Shown: piece by piece, positions 16,369 to 25,653 of the stretch
How positions within the stretch are numbered: position 1 is the first letter of the stretch
How the letters are laid out: each line of letters opens with the position of its first letter
NCBI RefSeq assembly: GCF_001421325.1
Contig: NZ_LMJY01000017.1
Span: 221,851-285,850 of the forward strand
Direction of reading: 5' to 3'
DNA from: Novosphingobium sp. Leaf2
GTDB lineage: Bacteria > Pseudomonadota > Alphaproteobacteria > Sphingomonadales > Sphingomonadaceae
DNA length: 64,000 nucleotides
The notes under the pieces: model-generated
What the model saw: only the letters and a program-made list of their open reading frames with translations
Told to the model about the DNA's origin: nothing
Databases searched by the model: none
Position numbers and translations under genes: made by a program

Positions 16369-18491
16369 CGCTGCCTAAGACCCCCAGCCTGCACCCACTG
16401 CTGGTACGCCGAAACCATATCGCCATTTGTGGGCGGACGATTGCCCGACCAGCTTGACATAAATTTCTGCCGAAAGTCGTCCGGCACATCAGTCAACAGT
16501 TCGTAGACCGGTTTGCTGGAGCGGCCAAGGATACCGCCAGCGTTCGGGATCTGTCGCATGCCGGACTGGAAAATGGTCGATACGTCCTGCTTCGTCAGAG
16601 TGCCCTTTTTCTGGTAGACCTGCGACAGCGATCCGCTCATGTAATCGTACATGGCGACCTTCTGCCGATCGTCCAGCTTGAGCCCGTTGTGCTTATCCTG
16701 AAAATTGATCTCGGACTGGATTTGGCCGCGATAATCCACTTCGGAATAGGTTTTGGGCGGCCTACTCGCGAGATCGGCCTGCTTCATCGCCAAGGTGTTC
16801 AACTGTGCAGCCGGGATCACACCGACGTATTTCTTCAGGTCTTGTGACTTGAAGCCGTCAGGGTCAAACCGCGCCTGCGCCTCAAGCTGCCACGTTGCCG
16901 ACTGGCCGCGATCCGCCGTTTCCTGTTTGGCCTTTGCTTCTGTGATGCGGCGCTCCGCCGCCCCATATTCAGCCATATCCACGGGCGCCAGATTGTCGCG
17001 GACGGCTTTGGGCAGCATAGAGACCTTAAAGTTGTCGCCAGCGTTCAGGGCGATCGTGCGGGCTTGCTCATCGGCGCTGCGGTGCTGTTCCTTGAGCAGG
17101 CTCTCATCGGTCGCCATGCGCTTATCCCAGACCTGCTCGACCCGCTTCGTGACCTCTGGCGACCAACCTTCCGATAGCGCCTTGTCCTTGATCTGCTGAT
17201 AAATCGCAGGACGGTCCCATTCACGCGGCGCATTCGTATATCCCACCGCGCCACCAAGCCAGCCCTTGGCCTTCTCTTTATGCGCGCCGAGGATCTGCTC
17301 CACATGCGTCGTGACGGTGCCATTACCGTCGCTGGCATTGTAGCGGCCTGGCGAGCCGGCGTTGATCGTGGAATAGAGATCCATCACGCCCATGCCGGAT
17401 TTGAAGCCGCGATCCTGCAGATAATCGCCAACCGCCTTTGTCCAGGCCTCGGGAGACGATGACTTGTCTATGCCGTATTTCTTGCGTTCCGCAGGGCCGA
17501 ACTGGATCAGGCCCATATAATTCCCGCCCTTGCCGCCCATGATCGTGGGCGAAAAGGTGCCTCCCGTCTCGTAGGACATCACCGCAGCCATGTCCGCAGG
17601 ATCAAGGCCGAAGCGTTTGGCGACATTGACAGCTACACTTTGCCACGGTCCAGTTGCTGCCGCAGGCGCGTTTCCAGCTGTCGGAGCGACCTGGATCAGA
17701 TCGGCGCGGTAGTCATCCACGCGATCCTGCAACGGACCCTGCATCCGCGCCAGCGTCTTTGTATAAAGGTCGCCGGTCATCTCATCACGGTATGCGCCAA
17801 GATATTGGCCCACCGCGTCGATGTCAGGATCAGGCGCCGAGAACATGCGGTCCAACACCCCGCCGTGCATTTTCGTCAGCGCGGCTTTTTCCGCAACAGC
17901 ATAGGCGGTAGGGTTGGCCTTTTCGTCCCAGCCCTCGAACTGCAGCTGCCGGCGCACACTGTCGCGCAACTGCAAACCTGAATTGTCCCGAAAAGCCGGA
18001 TTGTCGGACGCCACGGCAGCATCGACGAGCGCACTTTGCTCGATCCCGAAGCTGGCCTTGGTTTCTTCATTGGCCTGCCCAAGCGCCCAATTAGCGCCCA
18101 TGCTCCGGGCTGCGCCATCAGACTCCAACAGCCCCATGGCGATCATCTGGCGCTGGCGCGGGGTCTTGGCGGACTCCAGCACATCGGTTTTGATCTTGTC
18201 GAGGGTCTCGTTGAATCCCTGTTGCCCGGCCCGCGCCTGGCCAAGCTTCAATTGCTTGAAGCCGTCCAGCGTCGTTGAAATCTGTTGGCGAGCGCCGGCA
18301 ACTGCTATGCGTGCTTGGGTTTCGTCATTGACTGCGTTGATCTTATCCTGCTGATCGGCAAGGCCGGCAAGACCCTTGAAGCCTTCGGCCAGCATCTCCA
18401 AGCCGGTCGGCCCCTCAGGCGCACGAAAGCGAGCTCCTGTCGTCTGGACGGGTGCAACCTGGCCGGGCTGATACGTGGGAACGCGGGGCAT
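16362..18491 (-). CDS. internal virion protein with lytic transglycosylase domain
   Basis: A 709-residue protein. The first 270 residues are helical. Residues 285-420 resemble a lysozyme-like transglycosylase: RFGLDPADMAAVMSYETGG with candidate catalytic Glu308, then GGNYMGLIQFGP. The rest is charged and helical. In podoviruses such proteins are ejected early and open a hole in peptidoglycan for DNA entry. It lies between the gp14-like protein and the giant ejection protein, the order expected for a T7-like internal core. Confidence 0.8.
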   Translation of the reverse strand: MPRVPTYQPGQVAPVQTTGARFRAPEGPTGLEMLAEGFKGLAGLADQQDKINAVNDETQARIAVAGARQQISTTLDGFKQLKLGQARAGQQGFNETLDKIKTDVLESAKTPRQRQMIAMGLLESDGAARSMGANWALGQANEETKASFGIEQSALVDAAVASDNPAFRDNSGLQLRDSVRRQLQFEGWDEKANPTAYAVAEKAALTKMHGGVLDRMFSAPDPDIDAVGQYLGAYRDEMTGDLYTKTLARMQGPLQDRVDDYRADLIQVAPTAGNAPAAATGPWQSVAVNVAKRFGLDPADMAAVMSYETGGTFSPTIMGGKGGNYMGLIQFGPAERKKYGIDKSSSPEAWTKAVGDYLQDRGFKSGMGVMDLYSTINAGSPGRYNASDGNGTVTTHVEQILGAHKEKAKGWLGGAVGYTNAPREWDRPAIYQQIKDKALSEGWSPEVTKRVEQVWDKRMATDESLLKEQHRSADEQARTIALNAGDNFKVSMLPKAVRDNLAPVDMAEYGAAERRITEAKAKQETADRGQSATWQLEAQARFDPDGFKSQDLKKYVGVIPAAQLNTLAMKQADLASRPPKTYSEVDYRGQIQSEINFQDKHNGLKLDDRQKVAMYDYMSGSLSQVYQKKGTLTKQDVSTIFQSGMRQIPNAGGILGRSSKPVYELLTDVPDDFRQKFMSSWSGNRPPTNGDMVSAYQQWVQAGGLRQRH

Positions 18492-18988
18492 TATGTGCCG
18501 CTTTTCATCTTGTTATATTGGTTGGCGCCGGAAAGGATCGACGATCCCGCATCGAACCCCGACTTGATCAGTGCCATGGTTCCAGCTTGACGCGAGGCCG
18601 ATGCTTGCCCGGTATAGTTTGAAGCCTGAATGTCATGGCCGCGCACGTTCTGCGCACCCTGCTTGTAGATGCGATTAGCATCCTCGCGGCCCAGCATTTC
18701 GGTGTCGTCCTGTACCCATTGCGCTGTGCCCATATCGACACTGACGCCGCCTGCCGCAGCGCGGGCACGTTGAGCACCTTTCAGCTGGCCAACTTTGCGG
18801 TAGTGGTCCAGCGCCGCCTCGCGCGTGTTTTCCATTTCCTGCTGGCCGGCTTCGCGCTCCATATCGGCATTGCGATCAGCAATCTTTGCCTGAAACTTCG
18901 CCTGCGCGTTGGCAGCGAGGCCACCAGTGATGGAGCCCGCCGCTGCCAGTCCCGCTGCTATGATAGGAAGCGCTGCTGGTCCGCACAT
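18491..18988 (-). CDS. internal virion protein, T7 gp14-like
   Basis: A 165-residue protein. A Gly/Ala-rich hydrophobic N-terminus (ALPIIAAGLAAAGSITGGLAA) precedes a long charged helix and a region with RARAAAGGVSVDMGTA, the pattern of the T7 gp14 family of ejected membrane-pore proteins. It abuts the gp13-like gene and overlaps the transglycosylase gene (TAATG). Confidence 0.7.
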   Translation of the reverse strand: MCGPAALPIIAAGLAAAGSITGGLAANAQAKFQAKIADRNADMEREAGQQEMENTREAALDHYRKVGQLKGAQRARAAAGGVSVDMGTAQWVQDDTEMLGREDANRIYKQGAQNVRGHDIQASNYTGQASASRQAGTMALIKSGFDAGSSILSGANQYNKMKSGT

Positions 18989-19447
18989 TCACCCGATCCT
19001 TTCGAAATGCCGGAACGGCACGCCGCGTACCACCACGTGTTCCTTGGCCACCGTGAACCCCCAGCGCTCAAGCAACCGGATGGCGCGCCGATTATCCGCA
19101 GACACTAGGTTGCATAGCCGCAGCGATGAATCGCCCATGCGCGCCAGGATACCGGGCCCCCACATCAAGAGCGCTTTACCGTGACGGTAAACCTCATCGG
19201 TCCCCAGAAACCAAGGCGTCCCCACCCGGTCTATCAGGCTTTCAACGACCACTCCAAACACGGCCTCAGGCCGGCCATCGACAAGCGCGGTCCATGCTTT
19301 GTCGCTGGTCACGACGCCGTGGCGAAGCGCGTCCTTGCCGCTGCGGCCCATCGCCTCGCATTCGCGCCGGTCAATATCACGAAGGCGATTTGCCACCGTA
19401 TTGATATGCCTCCACTCTGCTGGAACGATGCGGATGCGCTGATCCAT
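18989..19447 (-). CDS. T7 gp13-like protein (GNAT-like fold)
   Basis: A 152-residue protein. The start MDQRIRIVPAEWRHI at 19447 overlaps the nozzle gene stop (TGATG), so I prefer it to a further upstream start. The sequence (WFLGTDEVYRHGKALLMWGP, then NLVSADNRRAIRLLERWGF) matches the acetyltransferase-like fold of T7 gp13-type assembly proteins, in which SADNRRAIRLLERWGF corresponds to the GNAT C-terminal motif. It probably helps assemble the internal core. Confidence 0.7.
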   Translation of the reverse strand: MDQRIRIVPAEWRHINTVANRLRDIDRRECEAMGRSGKDALRHGVVTSDKAWTALVDGRPEAVFGVVVESLIDRVGTPWFLGTDEVYRHGKALLMWGPGILARMGDSSLRLCNLVSADNRRAIRLLERWGFTVAKEHVVVRGVPFRHFERIG

Positions 19448-21258
19448 CAGCCACCGATCACCATGTCCCGCGTCACGCCCAGAACCGTCATTGGCAAAGG
19501 ATCGACAGAGCGTATCCAGCACGTGACTTCGTTCCACGCCTTGCCATCGGTGGACAAAACGTAATCATCGCCATTCATCAGATCGTCGGGCGCGCCATAG
19601 GCTTCACTTGTGCGGCTTTTGATCAGGAACAAATGCTCAGCATCGATGCCCGCGTAGACCGATCGGCTATCGCGAAGGATCAGGCAAACGTCGCCCGTCT
19701 GCTGGCGCCGGCCAGTGTTGTTTCCACCGTCTGGCAGGTTGGCCCTGATCGGCAAAAGGTCTATGTCAGAGGTGTAGGGCAGGCCAAATGTCACCCGCTT
19801 TGCGGTAGGCTTGTTCGGCGGCAACGTGACGTGTCCGTTCGTGACGGCAAGGCCATGTACGACCACTCCGTCAACCAGCCCCGATACCGTGCGGCCCTCC
19901 AGATGCCATAGCCCGGAAAACGTAGATTGCGGCTCATCGAACGATGCCGAGATAGCGCAGTCGAGATACACGCTGCTGGCCACATCGTCCCATAGTTGCG
20001 GGGCCATGCGCTCCACAAAGCGCCGGGTCACGCCGCCCACAATCCTATCCACCAGGAAATAGACCCGGTTCTCACCGCCCTCGGATATGCTGATACAATC
20101 CACAAATGACCCATCCGTCTCGCAAATGGTCCACCCCCATACGTTTTGATCCTGCTCCCAGGTGAAGCATAGCAGGGCTCCATCCGACCTCACGGCCCAG
20201 ATCATGGATCGAGGCTCTTGCGCATAGCACCACGCTTTGATCGAAAAGCCCTCGAACAGGTGCGGCGAGAAAATCGAAACATCGTTCGACTTCTGGCCAT
20301 CGTACTCAAAGCTATACTGGATCGTGCGGACGGACGAGCCTACGGATGGTGCGTAGAAAACGACGTTATCGATAACCAACGCACCAAGCCGCGACGCCCC
20401 GCGCCCGATCTGGCGCTTCACCGAAGGAGGCGAATTGCCCGTCAGGATGCCGCCCTGGCCATCGCCATCGACCGTAAAGATGCTGTCGGACGTAAGCGCC
20501 AGCAGGCCCGTGGTGGATACCAGCTGGTTGATCGAGTTGACCCGGCCCGCCACGATCGAAAACGCGATGCTGTCATCCTCGCGCAACGGCTGCGATCGGT
20601 CCATGTTTTCAAGCAGCGCCGATCGCGTAGCCCATATGCCGTTGGGCGTGTTATAGGATCGCGCCCACATCGCCCGCTGCTCGAACAGGGCAACGGTAGA
20701 CGGATAATCCCCAGCGCCGGGGAACGGGTTGTAGGCCTCAGGAGGCGCGCGATCGAGAGCGGGACCTATATTGTCGTCGCGGAATGTCAGCTTATCGGTG
20801 GTGCCGATGTATCCGAAAAACTGCGAATTGTCGGCTTTGTAGACGTTATACCGATCTGCGCCCGAAACCGCCGCCCATCCGAATGTGACGTAGTTGCGCT
20901 TGAGGGAAAGATCGACCGTGGCAGTCTGAATGCCTGATGCCCGGCTCTCTTCCCCGGTGTCCTCATTCACGGCGGTGACGCAATACGACACGGGCTGCGG
21001 GAAAAAATTGTCGCCGTCGTTCTCGGAATCCACATTGGGCTGCGTGGGAACGATTGTCGTGCTGCCGGGCGCAGCCAGGACGGGAGAGAACGTCACCTTG
21101 ATAAACCGCCAGTCGGTATGGCCGTAGCGCACCAGTTTCCACGGCTCATGGTCGATGTGCGCCATATACATGGTGTCTGCGGTCTGCTCGTAATCGACCT
21201 CAGACAGTTCAACGCCGTTGTAAGGTGTCGGGGCGATATACGCGCGCGAAACGCCCAT
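19447..21258 (-). CDS. tail nozzle/stabilisation protein, C-terminal part
   Basis: A 603-residue beta-rich protein. Phrases such as VDYEQTADTMYMAHIDHEPWKL and later WAVRSDGALLCFTWEQDQNVWGW are typical of podophage tail nozzle proteins (T7 gp12 position). A fibronectin-like stretch with VTAVNEDTGEES lies near 90-170. It lacks the usual N-terminal third, which is encoded by the upstream gene; the two meet in a TGATG overlap. The pair probably makes one nozzle component from two chains. See the matching finding. Confidence 0.75.
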   Translation of the reverse strand: MGVSRAYIAPTPYNGVELSEVDYEQTADTMYMAHIDHEPWKLVRYGHTDWRFIKVTFSPVLAAPGSTTIVPTQPNVDSENDGDNFFPQPVSYCVTAVNEDTGEESRASGIQTATVDLSLKRNYVTFGWAAVSGADRYNVYKADNSQFFGYIGTTDKLTFRDDNIGPALDRAPPEAYNPFPGAGDYPSTVALFEQRAMWARSYNTPNGIWATRSALLENMDRSQPLREDDSIAFSIVAGRVNSINQLVSTTGLLALTSDSIFTVDGDGQGGILTGNSPPSVKRQIGRGASRLGALVIDNVVFYAPSVGSSVRTIQYSFEYDGQKSNDVSIFSPHLFEGFSIKAWCYAQEPRSMIWAVRSDGALLCFTWEQDQNVWGWTICETDGSFVDCISISEGGENRVYFLVDRIVGGVTRRFVERMAPQLWDDVASSVYLDCAISASFDEPQSTFSGLWHLEGRTVSGLVDGVVVHGLAVTNGHVTLPPNKPTAKRVTFGLPYTSDIDLLPIRANLPDGGNNTGRRQQTGDVCLILRDSRSVYAGIDAEHLFLIKSRTSEAYGAPDDLMNGDDYVLSTDGKAWNEVTCWIRSVDPLPMTVLGVTRDMVIGG

Positions 21259-21911
21259 CAGTCCACCCCATAGTCGGGGCGGAATGGTTCGCCAGGCTTG
21301 ATCACCACGGGCCGCGTCGGTGGCTCCACAACTGGCGGGACAACCGGAGGCGGCGGCGGCGGATCTGGCGTAACCGTCCTCGTGATCCCGCCTGTTGCCC
21401 CGGTAAAAGCAGGCATCGCGCTGGTGTCGATGTTGATGGAAAATGTATTGTCGTCGATAACCTGCACCACCTTGGCGATGCGACCGTTTAGCTGCTCGCC
21501 CAGCGCGCCGTTGATGCCATTCAGGAACACGCGATTCTCGGCTACATACGCATGGTACGCGGCTGTGATGGCAGCATTCGGCGCATTGGTTATACCGGTG
21601 ATGGCAAGCTCATCCTCTACGATGCGCCCGCCCTCGGTCATCGGTGCCATATAGGCCTGCCCCATCTCAATGGCATAGGTCTGCGTCAGGCTGAATTGAA
21701 ACGGGACAAGCCGGTTGTCGCCCAAGGTGTCGAAGACCTCTCCCACCAAGTGCGTGCCGGGCCGCTTGGTCAGGCCCCCATACTTGAGGACCATGACGTT
21801 GCGCGCTTTGCGCACGCCAGAGTTCCAAGCCTCGACATCGAACCGGCCATAGAGATGGGGCGCGATCTCACCGCGCGAGAAATTCGTTTGCGCCGACCGA
21901 AAGTTGCTCAC
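21258..21911 (-). CDS. tail nozzle/stabilisation protein, N-terminal part
   Basis: A 217-residue protein with the characteristic nozzle N-terminus: TNFSRGEIAPHLYGRFDVEAW and RKARNVMVLKYGGLTKRPGTHL, then an FCCH-like segment (ITGITNAPNAAITAAYHAYV). It ends in a Pro-rich linker (PDPPPPPPVVPPVV). In related phages these parts usually belong to one protein of 700-900 residues. Here a stop ends this chain and the next gene starts in TGATG. Confidence 0.75.
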   Translation of the reverse strand: MSNFRSAQTNFSRGEIAPHLYGRFDVEAWNSGVRKARNVMVLKYGGLTKRPGTHLVGEVFDTLGDNRLVPFQFSLTQTYAIEMGQAYMAPMTEGGRIVEDELAITGITNAPNAAITAAYHAYVAENRVFLNGINGALGEQLNGRIAKVVQVIDDNTFSINIDTSAMPAFTGATGGITRTVTPDPPPPPPVVPPVVEPPTRPVVIKPGEPFRPDYGVD

Positions 21912-22546
21912 GCGCCGTAGCCCTGACGCGCGTATTCGGCTTCGGTGACATATCGGATCTGGTGGCGCTCGACCTTGTTTTCCTCGTCGGCCAGCGCCTT
22001 TGCCTTGGACTGTTCGGCCATGATCGAGAGCGTTTGCACCAGCTTCGGCTCTTTGGTCAGCGGCATTGCGATGCGCGCGGACAGTTCGTCGCAGAAGGCC
22101 TTCTGCAGCAGGGGCGTTAGGCTTCCGGCGTCAACGGTCGATCGCGTGTAAATCAGGGTGGCGTTGGTCACGTTCGTGTAGATCGAGCCGGACTCGTTCA
22201 GAAAAGCGAGGGGCGTCGCGTTCTGCAGCGGGAAGTTCGACGGTCCGGCCAAGGGCAGATATTGCGCGGCCTCGCCAACCTCACGAATGGCGAGCGGCTG
22301 CGCCATGTCCGAGGGGACGGCATACCGGTGCAGCCATTCGGACGGCCTGTCGTTCACCAGCTCTGCCAGAGGCGCTCTAGCCTGCGCAATCGCGAGACTA
22401 TCGGACCAGTCGGCCATCTCGTTCAGCAGGGGTTGCGCAAATCGCTTGCACTCACGCGATTCCAAGCTGCCTTCATCCAGGCTTGCGATCTGGCCCTTTG
22501 CGATAGCGGCAAGGGCGCGGTTGCAGAGGTCGATGAGTGCAGCCAT
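21908..22546 (-). CDS. tail tubular protein A-like (T7 gp11 family)
   Basis: A 212-residue protein. The N-terminus MAALIDLCNRALAAIAKGQI, then SLDEGSLESRECKRF, is the hallmark of the T7 gp11/gp4-like head-tail adaptor ring family. This ring links the portal to the nozzle. The gene heads its own block, with a GCGCGATTCAA element 30 bases upstream of the ATG, and overlaps the nozzle N-terminal gene by four bases. Confidence 0.8.
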   Translation of the reverse strand: MAALIDLCNRALAAIAKGQIASLDEGSLESRECKRFAQPLLNEMADWSDSLAIAQARAPLAELVNDRPSEWLHRYAVPSDMAQPLAIREVGEAAQYLPLAGPSNFPLQNATPLAFLNESGSIYTNVTNATLIYTRSTVDAGSLTPLLQKAFCDELSARIAMPLTKEPKLVQTLSIMAEQSKAKALADEENKVERHQIRYVTEAEYARQGYGA

Positions 22547-22576
22547 AGCGCTGGTTTACGGCGCAGGTGGGCAGGG

Positions 22577-22587
22577 TTGAATCGCGC
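22577..22587 (-). promoter_or_regulatory. GCGCGATTCAA element upstream of the tail tube gene
   Basis: On the minus strand it starts at the last base of the collagen-like gene's stop codon and reads GCGCGATTCAACCC, 30 bases before the tail tube ATG. Identical in its first 14 bases to the copies near 9629 and 28562. Confidence 0.5.
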
Positions 22588-23246
22588 TATCGTATGGCCG
22601 TTACCTTCACGGGCACCGAGTAGTTGGTGAGCAGCGTGACGACCGGTATATACAGTGTCACCTCGACCTTACCGGGAACTGCGCAGCGAGCATCGCCCAG
22701 CATGTAGCCAGTAGGCATGGCATTAACTGGCGTGAGCACAAGCACGTCGCCCACAAGGGTGCCCGCGCAATCCAGAGTATGCAGACGAGGTCCGGCAGCA
22801 ACGCCGACCAGAATACTGCCTGAAATCGTGACATTCGGCAACGCGACTTTGGCCGATGGACCGGTGGGGCCAGTAGCCCCTGCTGCTCCAGCTGGGCCTG
22901 TAGGTCCAGTCGGTCCAGTAGAGCCTGTATCTCCCTTTGAGCCCTGAATGCCGGCTGCTCCGGTGTCGCCTTTCGCGCCTTGTGGTCCGGTCGCGCCCGC
23001 AGCCCCCGCGTCACCTTTGGTGCCTGCCACACCCTGGGTTCCGGTATCACCCTTGGGCCCGATTGGTCCTTGCGCACCCGTGGCTCCAGTTAGGCCGGCG
23101 AGGCCTTGGTCGCCTTTTTGCCCCTGGATGCCCTGTGCACCTTGGGGGCCGGCATCGCCTTTGCTGCCGGGGGCTCCGACAGGACCGCGCGCGCCAGTAT
23201 CGCCCTTTGGCCCCGGAAGGCCATAGCCAGGTGATCGAACGCTCAT
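22587..23246 (-). CDS. collagen-like virion protein
   Basis: A 219-residue protein. Residues 8-130 are about 40 Gly-X-Y repeats with recurring GPKGDTG, GATGPQG and GPTGPTG units, as in bacterial and phage collagen-like stalks that trimerise into rods. The last 85 residues are a beta-rich cap ([15 protein letters not shown]). Such proteins act as fibres or head decorations. It lies between small virion genes and the tail tube gene. Confidence 0.85.
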   Translation of the reverse strand: MSVRSPGYGLPGPKGDTGARGPVGAPGSKGDAGPQGAQGIQGQKGDQGLAGLTGATGAQGPIGPKGDTGTQGVAGTKGDAGAAGATGPQGAKGDTGAAGIQGSKGDTGSTGPTGPTGPAGAAGATGPTGPSAKVALPNVTISGSILVGVAAGPRLHTLDCAGTLVGDVLVLTPVNAMPTGYMLGDARCAVPGKVEVTLYIPVVTLLTNYSVPVKVTAIR

Positions 23247-23620
23247 GCCCCCGAACCATAAAACAGTTCGAGCGCGGCATCGGGATAAAGCAGCGCGCCG
23301 CTATCATCATAAGTCGGGAAGTTAGGGCGCGTGACGGCGATGCAGGACAAGCCCATTGGGAATTGCGTTGAATAGATGCCGAAATGGCCGGGCGGGAAAA
23401 GCCAGCCATCATGCTCATTGGCTTTCGCGGGCTCTGTAGCGCCCATTGGCGTACCGAGAAGCCTGATCCAGATTGGATAGGAATTCACCACGCCAAAACT
23501 GGTAACGCCGTTAGGAAGCGCTCCGAGCAGTACGTATGATGCGGTATCTATGGCCGGCACCATGATCGGACTGACCGCCAGATTCCGCCGAAACGGAGCG
23601 TTCTTGATCTGGATGCTCAT
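23243..23620 (-). CDS. hypothetical virion-associated protein
   Basis: A 125-residue beta-rich protein with no motif I recognise, including a [19 protein letters not shown] segment that looks like a surface-exposed loop. ATGA overlaps with both neighbours place it in the structural operon. A decoration or fibre-anchor role is possible. Confidence 0.6.
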   Translation of the reverse strand: MSIQIKNAPFRRNLAVSPIMVPAIDTASYVLLGALPNGVTSFGVVNSYPIWIRLLGTPMGATEPAKANEHDGWLFPPGHFGIYSTQFPMGLSCIAVTRPNFPTYDDSGALLYPDAALELFYGSGA

Positions 23621-23898
23621 TGCTTCACCCAGCCACTATCGCCGGTCTGCACGCCATTACCCCACAAGTAGGTCCGAACCCATGTCTCCGTTCCATCCGT
23701 GACCGTATCGGTGCGGAGATTGCCAGACGTATCATAGGTGAACGCGTGTGCCTTCCAGGTCGGCACCGGATTACCATCTGTGTCGCGATCAGCGCCAGCC
23801 ATGGCGACTTGCTCCGGGGTTGCAGCGGGGCGGCTGACGAACTGCTGCCCACGACGGACCGGCAATCGCCCAGGGTTGTTAGCGTTATCCTGCCTCAT
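23617..23898 (-). CDS. hypothetical virion-associated protein
   Basis: A 93-residue polar protein (MRQDNANNPGRLPVRRGQQF, then FTYDTSGNLRTDTVTDGTETW), beta-rich in its second half. It overlaps the next gene by four bases. Function unknown; structural by context. Confidence 0.6.
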   Translation of the reverse strand: MRQDNANNPGRLPVRRGQQFVSRPAATPEQVAMAGADRDTDGNPVPTWKAHAFTYDTSGNLRTDTVTDGTETWVRTYLWGNGVQTGDSGWVKQ

Positions 23899-23905
23899 GG
23901 CAATA

Positions 23906-23930
23906 GGGCCGGCCTTTGATTGACCGGCCC
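23906..23930 (-). terminator. GC hairpin after the capsid group
   Basis: GGGCCGG (23906-23912) pairs with CCGGCCC (23924-23930) around an 11-base loop, in the only real gap of this gene group. There is no strong T-tract, so it may dampen rather than stop transcription after the major capsid and cement genes. Confidence 0.4.
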
Positions 23931-23937
23931 CGCCTTC

Positions 23938-24177
23938 TCAGTTTTTCAACTTCAGCGTTTCAGCCGAAATGCCGGAACCGTCCGGCTTGTCCTTCTCGGC
24001 TTCGACAATCTTGGCGTCAGCCTTGGTCTGCTTCTTGACCTCGGCAGGGGTGATGTCCTCCGCCCAGCTGCAATTGGACAGATCCTCGTCGGTCGAGAAC
24101 ACCTCGTCTGCTTTGACGTAGCGGGATTCTGCCGACAGAAAGCCGTCAGCGGTTGCGCGATAGGTGGTGCGGCTCAC
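23938..24177 (-). CDS. hypothetical protein downstream of the cement gene
   Basis: A 79-residue acidic protein (SRTTYRATADGFLSAESRYV, then many Lys, Asp and Glu) whose start overlaps the cement gene (ATGA). Many podophages carry a protein of this size here, but I recognise no family. Confidence 0.6.
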   Translation of the reverse strand: MSRTTYRATADGFLSAESRYVKADEVFSTDEDLSNCSWAEDITPAEVKKQTKADAKIVEAEKDKPDGSGISAETLKLKN

Positions 24178-24617
24178 GAACGGCCTCCATAGCTGTAGTT
24201 GGTCTGACGGGCCATGACGAGGCCGGCAGTGATCTTGCCCGTGGTGGGCGCGGTCCCGGTGATGTCGTAGAACAGGCGGACATACCGGACGTTGGTGCCC
24301 TCAGGCAGTTCGTCGATCACCTTCACCTGATGACCAGCAACGAGCGTCGCGAGCGGGATCTGGCGCCCGCTTTCGATGGTTTCCCAGGTGGCGTTGTCGG
24401 CAGAGGTCTGCACCTGCACCTGCAACGACGTGATGTTGTTGAATGCCTCCGTCACCAGAATGGCGAGGGGGACGCACGAGGCACGTCCGACATCCTTCTG
24501 TATGGGAGAACCGCCGAGCGGCGAACCCGTGGCAATCAGATCGATCGTATTGGTCGATGCCGCATCGGCGGTGATCGCCTGATTGTCGCTGAGCAGGAGC
24601 GTATTGTCGAAGATCAT
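24174..24617 (-). CDS. capsid cement protein, Bbp16-like
   Basis: A 147-residue protein matching the Bbp16 family of capsid cement proteins from the Bordetella phage BPP-1 group: MIFDNTLLLSDNQAITADAA at the start, ITSLQVQVQTSADNATWE in the middle, and YVRLFYDITGTAPTTGKITAG near the end. Cement proteins bind the capsid after expansion and stabilise it. It follows the major capsid gene directly, as in that group. Confidence 0.8.
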   Translation of the reverse strand: MIFDNTLLLSDNQAITADAASTNTIDLIATGSPLGGSPIQKDVGRASCVPLAILVTEAFNNITSLQVQVQTSADNATWETIESGRQIPLATLVAGHQVKVIDELPEGTNVRYVRLFYDITGTAPTTGKITAGLVMARQTNYSYGGRS

Positions 24618-24639
24618 GGAATTATCCTCTGTTCAGCGT

Positions 24640-25650
24640 TCAGACGACGCGGGTTTCGGTGTTCAGCAGGGAATCCGTCTCGCGGATCGGCAGCCCGCGC
24701 CAGGTGCGGACTTCCTCGCCCTGGAGTTCCATGCGACCAAGCGTGAGGGCGTTGTTGAGGTTCGCATTGGTGGCCTCGGCGTCGAGCCCCTGCATCATCT
24801 GCCGGTTCATGTAGATCACCGTGCGACCCGGACTCGCTTCGCCGGGCTTTTCCATTTTGAAGGCGCGACGACCTTGGAGGGCGTAGTATGCCTTGCTCAT
24901 CAGCTTGTTGAGACTGACAGTGCCCGCCGCCACGTCGGACACGTCGATGTTGGCGACGCGGGCATTGTAGCGCCAGTCCTTGACGGTCAGACCGATGTAC
25001 TGGCGGAAAATGCGCTCCAGCACATAGTAAGGGTTCATGTTGCCATCGGGGACGCGCTGCTTGCCCATATCCTCGGTCTGGAGGCCGGCAGGCACGTTCT
25101 TGGGCACGATGATGCTGGTCTGCGCATCGCCGTGCGTGACGAACACGATCGAGGCATTGTCCGCGCCGGTGCCACCGCCGTCGATGACGTTCGGGTTCGC
25201 CAGCGTGTTGTAGCGGGCGAACAGGCCATGGAACTGCTTGGGGCTGACAGCGACGTTGGAGTACCAGATCGCGCTGCCGATGGCCTGCGAAAAGCTTTCC
25301 ATGAAGCCCAGCGATTCCATCGCGCGTAGCTTGGCCGAGTTCTCCGGCTCCAGATCTACGAGGCGCGTGTCGATCGCGTCCAGGCCCTCCAGGAAGCCGG
25401 TCGTGTCTTCGACGCTGGTGTAGCCGCTCTTGCTCTGCGGAATGCCCTGATAGAGCGCGCCCCAGGTTACAGCGGGAAGGCCGGTGCGCATGGAAACCAT
25501 GTGCGATGAGCCCTTGTTCGCCTTGATCACGTTGGCGTCAGCGTAGAACGGCTCGAGAGAGTTCAGAACCTCGATGATGCCGCCTTCCGCCGTATCGCGA
25601 ACGGCTGCGACATCCAGCAGGTTGAGGAACGTATTGCCGATAATGGCCAT
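24640..25650 (-). CDS. major capsid protein
   Basis: A 336-residue protein with the sequence character of BPP-1-type major capsid proteins (predicted HK97 fold): MAIIGNTFLNLLDVAAVRDT, GALYQGIPQSKSGYTSVEDT, and WRYNARVANIDVSDVAAG. Its position between scaffold and cement supports the call. The scaffold is a separate gene, consistent with the absence of an N-terminal delta domain. Confidence 0.85.
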   Translation of the reverse strand: MAIIGNTFLNLLDVAAVRDTAEGGIIEVLNSLEPFYADANVIKANKGSSHMVSMRTGLPAVTWGALYQGIPQSKSGYTSVEDTTGFLEGLDAIDTRLVDLEPENSAKLRAMESLGFMESFSQAIGSAIWYSNVAVSPKQFHGLFARYNTLANPNVIDGGGTGADNASIVFVTHGDAQTSIIVPKNVPAGLQTEDMGKQRVPDGNMNPYYVLERIFRQYIGLTVKDWRYNARVANIDVSDVAAGTVSLNKLMSKAYYALQGRRAFKMEKPGEASPGRTVIYMNRQMMQGLDAEATNANLNNALTLGRMELQGEEVRTWRGLPIRETDSLLNTETRVV

Positions 25651-25653
25651 GGG

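Noticed and set aside
22587..23246. Short repeats that could suggest a CRISPR or tandem-repeat array
   Set aside because: The repeats are imperfect 9-base multiples encoding Gly-X-Y, not spaced direct repeats. No CRISPR array was seen anywhere in the window.
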